53,730 bases of DNA from Acidobacteriota bacterium (GTDB lineage: Bacteria; Acidobacteriota; Polarisedimenticolia; JACPZX01), in assembly GCA_016195325.1 (NCBI GenBank), contig JACPZX010000041.1, positions 1-53,730 of the forward strand. Direction: 5' to 3'. Position numbers and translations under genes: made by a program. The notes under the pieces are model-generated. The model ran no database searches, had not been told where the DNA came from, and worked only from the letters and a program-made list of their open reading frames with translations. This document shows positions 51,601-53,730 of this stretch, piece by piece; within the stretch, counting starts at the first letter, position 1, and every line of letters begins with the position of its first letter.

Positions 51601-53730
51601 CGTGACGTTCCAGCCGGACCGTCCGGAGGAGATCGACACCGAGCTGGTCCTGGAGAGCAACGACCCGGACGAGCCGGTGCTGAGCGTGCACATGACGGGC
51701 GAGGGGCTCGTGCCGCCGGACGTCTCCGTGACGCCGGCGTCGCTGAGCGAGTCGCTGTTCACGGGGCAGACGAGCACGCACGTCGTGACGATCCGGAACA
51801 GCGGAGGGAGCGACCTGACGTTTGAGATGGCGTTTCGAGGCGTGGCCGGCGTGGCTCCGGCTTACGTCGCGCCTCCTCCGCTGGCGGCGGGAGCCGGTGC
51901 GCTCCGCTCCGACACGGCGCCGCAGGGGTACCAGGCCCAGGCATCATCGATGGCGTCGGTTGCGGGAGCCACGGTGCTCATCGTCCAGGACGTCCTTCCG
52001 TGGGGGAGCCACGCGAACGAGACGATCCTGGCGGCGAACGGAATCGTCTTCGACGTGATCCCCTCCGCGTCGCTGGGGTCGACGGATCTGTCGAGGTACC
52101 GGATCGTGCTCGTCCCGAGCGATCAGCCGACGTCGTACTACACGCGGATCGCCTCGGCCTCGAACCAGATCGACGCATTCGTGAGGGGCGGCGGGGTGCT
52201 GGAGTTTCACGCGGCCGGGTGGGGTTGGTCCGACGGCGACGCCTCGCTGGTGACGTTGCCCGGGGGCATGCGGATCCGTCAGGCTCTCTTCGGCACGAAT
52301 CAGGTTCTGGATCCGACCCATCCGTTGATGGCCGGCGTGCCGAATCCGTTCACGGGCGACTACGCCAGCCACGCCTCCTTCACGAGCATCCCGGCCGCCG
52401 CCACGCGCATCGCGGCAACGAGCACGGGAGACGTGAACCTCGTGGTGTACCGGCTGGGGCTCGGGACGGTGGTGACGGGCGGGCAGACGTTCGAGATCGG
52501 GTTCGATCTCGGTTGGGCGGGCGGCAAGATCCTGACGAACATGATCCCGTTCAGCCATTCGCTTGCGATGGCGTGGCTGTCGGCCGCGCCGAGGACGGGA
52601 GTGGTGCCTGTGGGCGGGAGCGCGGACGTGGTGGTGACGTTCGACGCGGCGCGGCTCTACGGCGGGGACTACGACGCGGAGGTGGTGGTCGCGAGCAACG
52701 ACCCGGACGAGCCTGAGGTGGCGGTCCCCGCGCACCTGCACGTGACGGGGGCGCCGGACATCGCCGTGTCGGGGCAGGAGGTGAGCGTCGAGTCGGTGCG
52801 GACGTACTCGGGCAGCGGAGCGTTGACGCAGCACGCGCTGGTGGTGACGGCGCCGCCGGCCGGTGGCGGAACGCTGGAGCTGGTGGCGGAAGGGGACTAC
52901 GGCGACGCCTCGGAGTCTGCCACGGCGACGGCGGAGGGGTTGACCCTGGGCACGGTGGGCGCCGTCGGCTCGGACTGCGTGCCGGCCCGGGGGACGTTTC
53001 CGATCGGAGCGGCGAGCCTCGCGACGCTGATTTCGGATGGGGTCGTGCACGTGGCGGTGCAGAACAGTCCGAACGTAGACGATTTCTGCTCGCCGAACCA
53101 GCACACGGTGAGGTTGAAGTACGCGACTCCGGCCGATCGGCTGGAGTTCGGGGCGATGTTCGTAGGGTTGAGTCGGCGGCTCGCGATCACCGTGAGCAAC
53201 ACGGGTACGGATGTGCTGAGCGTGGGAGGCATCACCTCGAGCGATGCGGCGTTCGTGCCGGACGCCGGGAGCCTGACGCTTGCGCCGGGAGAGCGCGCTG
53301 AAGTCGGGGTGACCTTCACGCCTGGCATCGCGGAGCCGATCGAAGGGAGTTTGACGATCGAGAGCAACGACCCGGACGAGCCGGTGCTGAGCGTGCACAT
53401 GACGGGCGAAGGGCTCGTGCCGCCGGATGTGGCGGTGATGCCGGCGTCGCTGAGCGAGTCGCTGTTCACGGGGCAGAGCAGCACGCGGACGGTAACGATC
53501 GAGAACAGCGGCGGGAGCGACCTGACGTTCGAGATCGAGACTCGTTTCGTGGCGGTGCCGGGAGCGGGGCGCGGGTTCGCGCCACCCCCCATCCTCGAGA
53601 GCTCCACGACGCTGCCCGGTATTCCGGGGGGAGGCGGGAACGCCTCATCGGGCCCAATGGCCCCGTCCCCATCGTCGTCCGCCGTCTTCTCCGGCCTGCC
53701 GACGAAGATCCTCGTCTATTCGGACGACTA
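48686..53730 (+). CDS. large modular subtilisin-family (S8) serine protease, 3' partial
   Basis: At least 1,681 codons, still open at the window end. Order: export signal (about 10-40), prodomain (51-120, YAPDEILVKF to VEYAEPNYV), S8 domain (about 135-420) with the full triad D173 (VIDTGID), H228 (NGHGTHVSG) and S388 (SGTSMATPHVSG) plus oxyanion N320, and a fibronectin-III domain (about 430-550). Then come repeated modules: an Ig-like unit starting PPDVxV with SLxESLFTG (from about 557, 1009 and 1579), a Rossmann-like, GATase/ThuA-like domain (about 650-830, 1093-1290, third begins at 1668), and Ig-like units with WLSAxPxTGVVPxGGS and PDIAVSG. A secreted protease, probably cell-surface. The ATG at 48686 has GGAG six bases upstream. 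Confidence 0.9.
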   Translation, partial: MGRGPLARHSNLVRRAFLAFLLIALSSGIGVRDADLSVLAAGGGQGAGPGYAPDEILVKFHRNVKAADRDHVRNQVGGVTRGRFRSGAEHWKLGKGLTTDQALARLRSHPFVEYAEPNYVLSISTAPNDPLYPQMYGLHNTGQTGGTPGADIRAEQAWDVSTGSRSVRVAVIDTGIDFNHPDLAANIWTNPGEIPGNGIDDDHNGFVDDVHGWDFVNGDANPMDDNGHGTHVSGTIGALGNNGVGVVGVNWRVSLVPLKFLDGSGSGTTAGAIAAIDYGVALGVDVMSNSWGGGGFSQALLDAIRGAAAAEVVFVAAAGNDGTNNDLIPHYPSSYDSPNIIAVAATDASDRLASFSNYGVTSVDIGAPGVNILSTFPGNSYGQLSGTSMATPHVSGAAALIRALSPAIGAVEVKRLLMDSADRISALAGRTVSGGRLNAFMAIATPDSVPPAAIADVATATVTNHSVELRWTATGDDGLVGTASRYDVRYSTSPIDSSSFDVARQATPAPVPAPAGSPQAMTVDGLDFDTTYYFAVKALDEWGNASPISNVASARTFGPPDVAVAPGSLTESLFTGGTVTGTITISNSGAGELLFDTSARAPSNPPAPGGGGSPTASASAASTVPWDTSSPPASGTGAAAQGGIGAAATGRLKILLLQSGADVTEIRPLLASFADVAAVDVFDGRNATPTLASLSNYHSVIVVANSAFGDPVGTGNVLADYADAGGGVVLTLASFIPGWQLGGRFSSGGYNPLIGLGGPIGSSPLGAFDAAHPIMAGVTQATGDLLGSANVAPGASLVASWSIGQPFVATKGKNLVAVNIFVGSPGRWSGDIPLILHNAAIWSSDFTTWLSASPKTGVVPAGGSVDVTVAFDAAGLNGGDYDAEVVVESNDPDEPEVVVPAHLHVTGAPDIAVSGRLDFGALFVGASRKLNLTVSNEGTDVLTVSRVAAGDAAYTADATSFVLAPGAKRVVGVTFQPDRPEEIDTELVLESNDPDEPVLSVHMTGEGLVPPDVSVTPASLSESLFTGQTSTHVVTIRNSGGSDLTFEMAFRGVAGVAPAYVAPPPLAAGAGALRSDTAPQGYQAQASSMASVAGATVLIVQDVLPWGSHANETILAANGIVFDVIPSASLGSTDLSRYRIVLVPSDQPTSYYTRIASASNQIDAFVRGGGVLEFHAAGWGWSDGDASLVTLPGGMRIRQALFGTNQVLDPTHPLMAGVPNPFTGDYASHASFTSIPAAATRIAATSTGDVNLVVYRLGLGTVVTGGQTFEIGFDLGWAGGKILTNMIPFSHSLAMAWLSAAPRTGVVPVGGSADVVVTFDAARLYGGDYDAEVVVASNDPDEPEVAVPAHLHVTGAPDIAVSGQEVSVESVRTYSGSGALTQHALVVTAPPAGGGTLELVAEGDYGDASESATATAEGLTLGTVGAVGSDCVPARGTFPIGAASLATLISDGVVHVAVQNSPNVDDFCSPNQHTVRLKYATPADRLEFGAMFVGLSRRLAITVSNTGTDVLSVGGITSSDAAFVPDAGSLTLAPGERAEVGVTFTPGIAEPIEGSLTIESNDPDEPVLSVHMTGEGLVPPDVAVMPASLSESLFTGQSSTRTVTIENSGGSDLTFEIETRFVAVPGAGRGFAPPPILESSTTLPGIPGGGGNASSGPMAPSPSSSAVFSGLPTKILVYSDD
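51269..51430 (+). repeat. subtilase module repeat A, copy 1
   Basis: This 162-bp stretch recurs 1,344 bp downstream (52613-52774) with about nine differences, roughly 94% identity by eye. It encodes the GGDYDAEVVV to PDIAVSG part of the Ig-like module. The reading frame is kept. Confidence 0.75.
51653..51826 (+). repeat. subtilase module repeat B, copy 1
   Basis: About 174 bp encoding ESNDPDEPVLSVHMTGEG to SLSESLFTGQ and the following strand. It recurs 1,707 bp downstream (53360-53533), in frame, at roughly 90% identity by eye. Confidence 0.75.
52613..52774 (+). repeat. subtilase module repeat A, copy 2
   Basis: Second copy of the repeat at 51269-51430. The stretch encoding SNDPDEPEV is nearly unchanged at the DNA level, while flanking Rossmann-like domains have diverged strongly. 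Confidence 0.75.
53360..53533 (+). repeat. subtilase module repeat B, copy 2
   Basis: Second copy of the repeat at 51653-51826; it marks the start of the third module, cut off by the window end. The 1,707-bp offset differs from the 1,344 bp of repeat A because an extra beta domain (about residues 1365-1480) is inserted in module 2. Confidence 0.75.

Overview
This 53.7 kb window is gene-dense and very GC-rich: lines sampled by eye are about 70-73% G+C in most genes. It encodes about 37 genes on both strands. I saw no rRNA, tRNA, CRISPR array, integrase or IS transposase. The organism is most likely an Acidobacteriota member, for example an uncultivated high-GC class. This is inferred from a two-haem reaction-centre-type cytochrome c fused to TPRs, Ser/Thr kinases with TPR or polytopic tails, an STK-linked ECF sigma factor, MacB-type permeases with multiple adaptors, and secreted proteins with TSP3, delta-60, HYR and DUF11 repeats. 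The assignment is by gene content only.

Layout. 1-3.4 kb: the end of a complex I operon (nuoL cut by the window edge, then nuoN, with no nuoM between them). 3.4-3.7 kb: a 252-bp segment bounded by perfect 23-bp inverted repeats. 3.7-9.9 kb: an S1-domain RNA-binding protein, a membrane family 2 glycosyltransferase, and a phosphodiesterase-TPR lipoprotein followed by a DUF2723 membrane protein. 9.9-12.8 kb: a DUF1338 (2-oxoadipate dioxygenase-like) gene overlapping a secreted TSP3-repeat protein. 13-14 kb: a lower-GC block (52-58% in sampled lines) with a small unknown gene and dCTP deaminase. 14-22.7 kb: two divergent MacAB-like clusters, three tandem adaptors plus one permease on the minus strand and one adaptor plus two permeases on the plus strand. 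Neither has an ATPase gene here. 22.8-29.2 kb: a serine hydrolase, an SPL-like radical SAM protein, TtcA, a BtrH-like protein and an alpha/beta hydrolase. 29.4-32.7 kb: an ECF sigma factor convergent with a kinase-TPR protein. 32.9-38.8 kb: a delta-60/HYR/DUF11 secreted protein, an SDR, a divergent Glt-type symporter, and two small secreted repeat or lectin-like proteins. 38.9-44.8 kb: a zinc-ribbon kinase with a polytopic tail, a cytochrome c-TPR protein, and a histidine kinase/response regulator pair. 44.9-48.5 kb: an intact GT4, a GT4 with its middle missing, and a radical SAM protein. 48.7 kb to the end: a very large modular subtilase running off the window.

Regulation visible in the DNA. 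Several genes carry TAnnnT-type -10 elements only 5-9 bases before the start codon, as expected of leaderless mRNAs. Others have -35/-10 pairs with 17-bp spacers, often with a TACGAT -10. A PhoB-box-like 11-bp direct repeat lies upstream of the two-component pair. NTGA start/stop overlaps are common and suggest translational coupling.

The strongest leads are: the ECF sigma factor whose DAED position reads GATT, next to a kinase (possible activation by phosphorylation); the subtilase with repeated Ig-like/Rossmann-like modules; the ATPase-less multi-adaptor export clusters; and the nuoL-nuoN junction lacking nuoM together with a codon-usage break inside nuoL.
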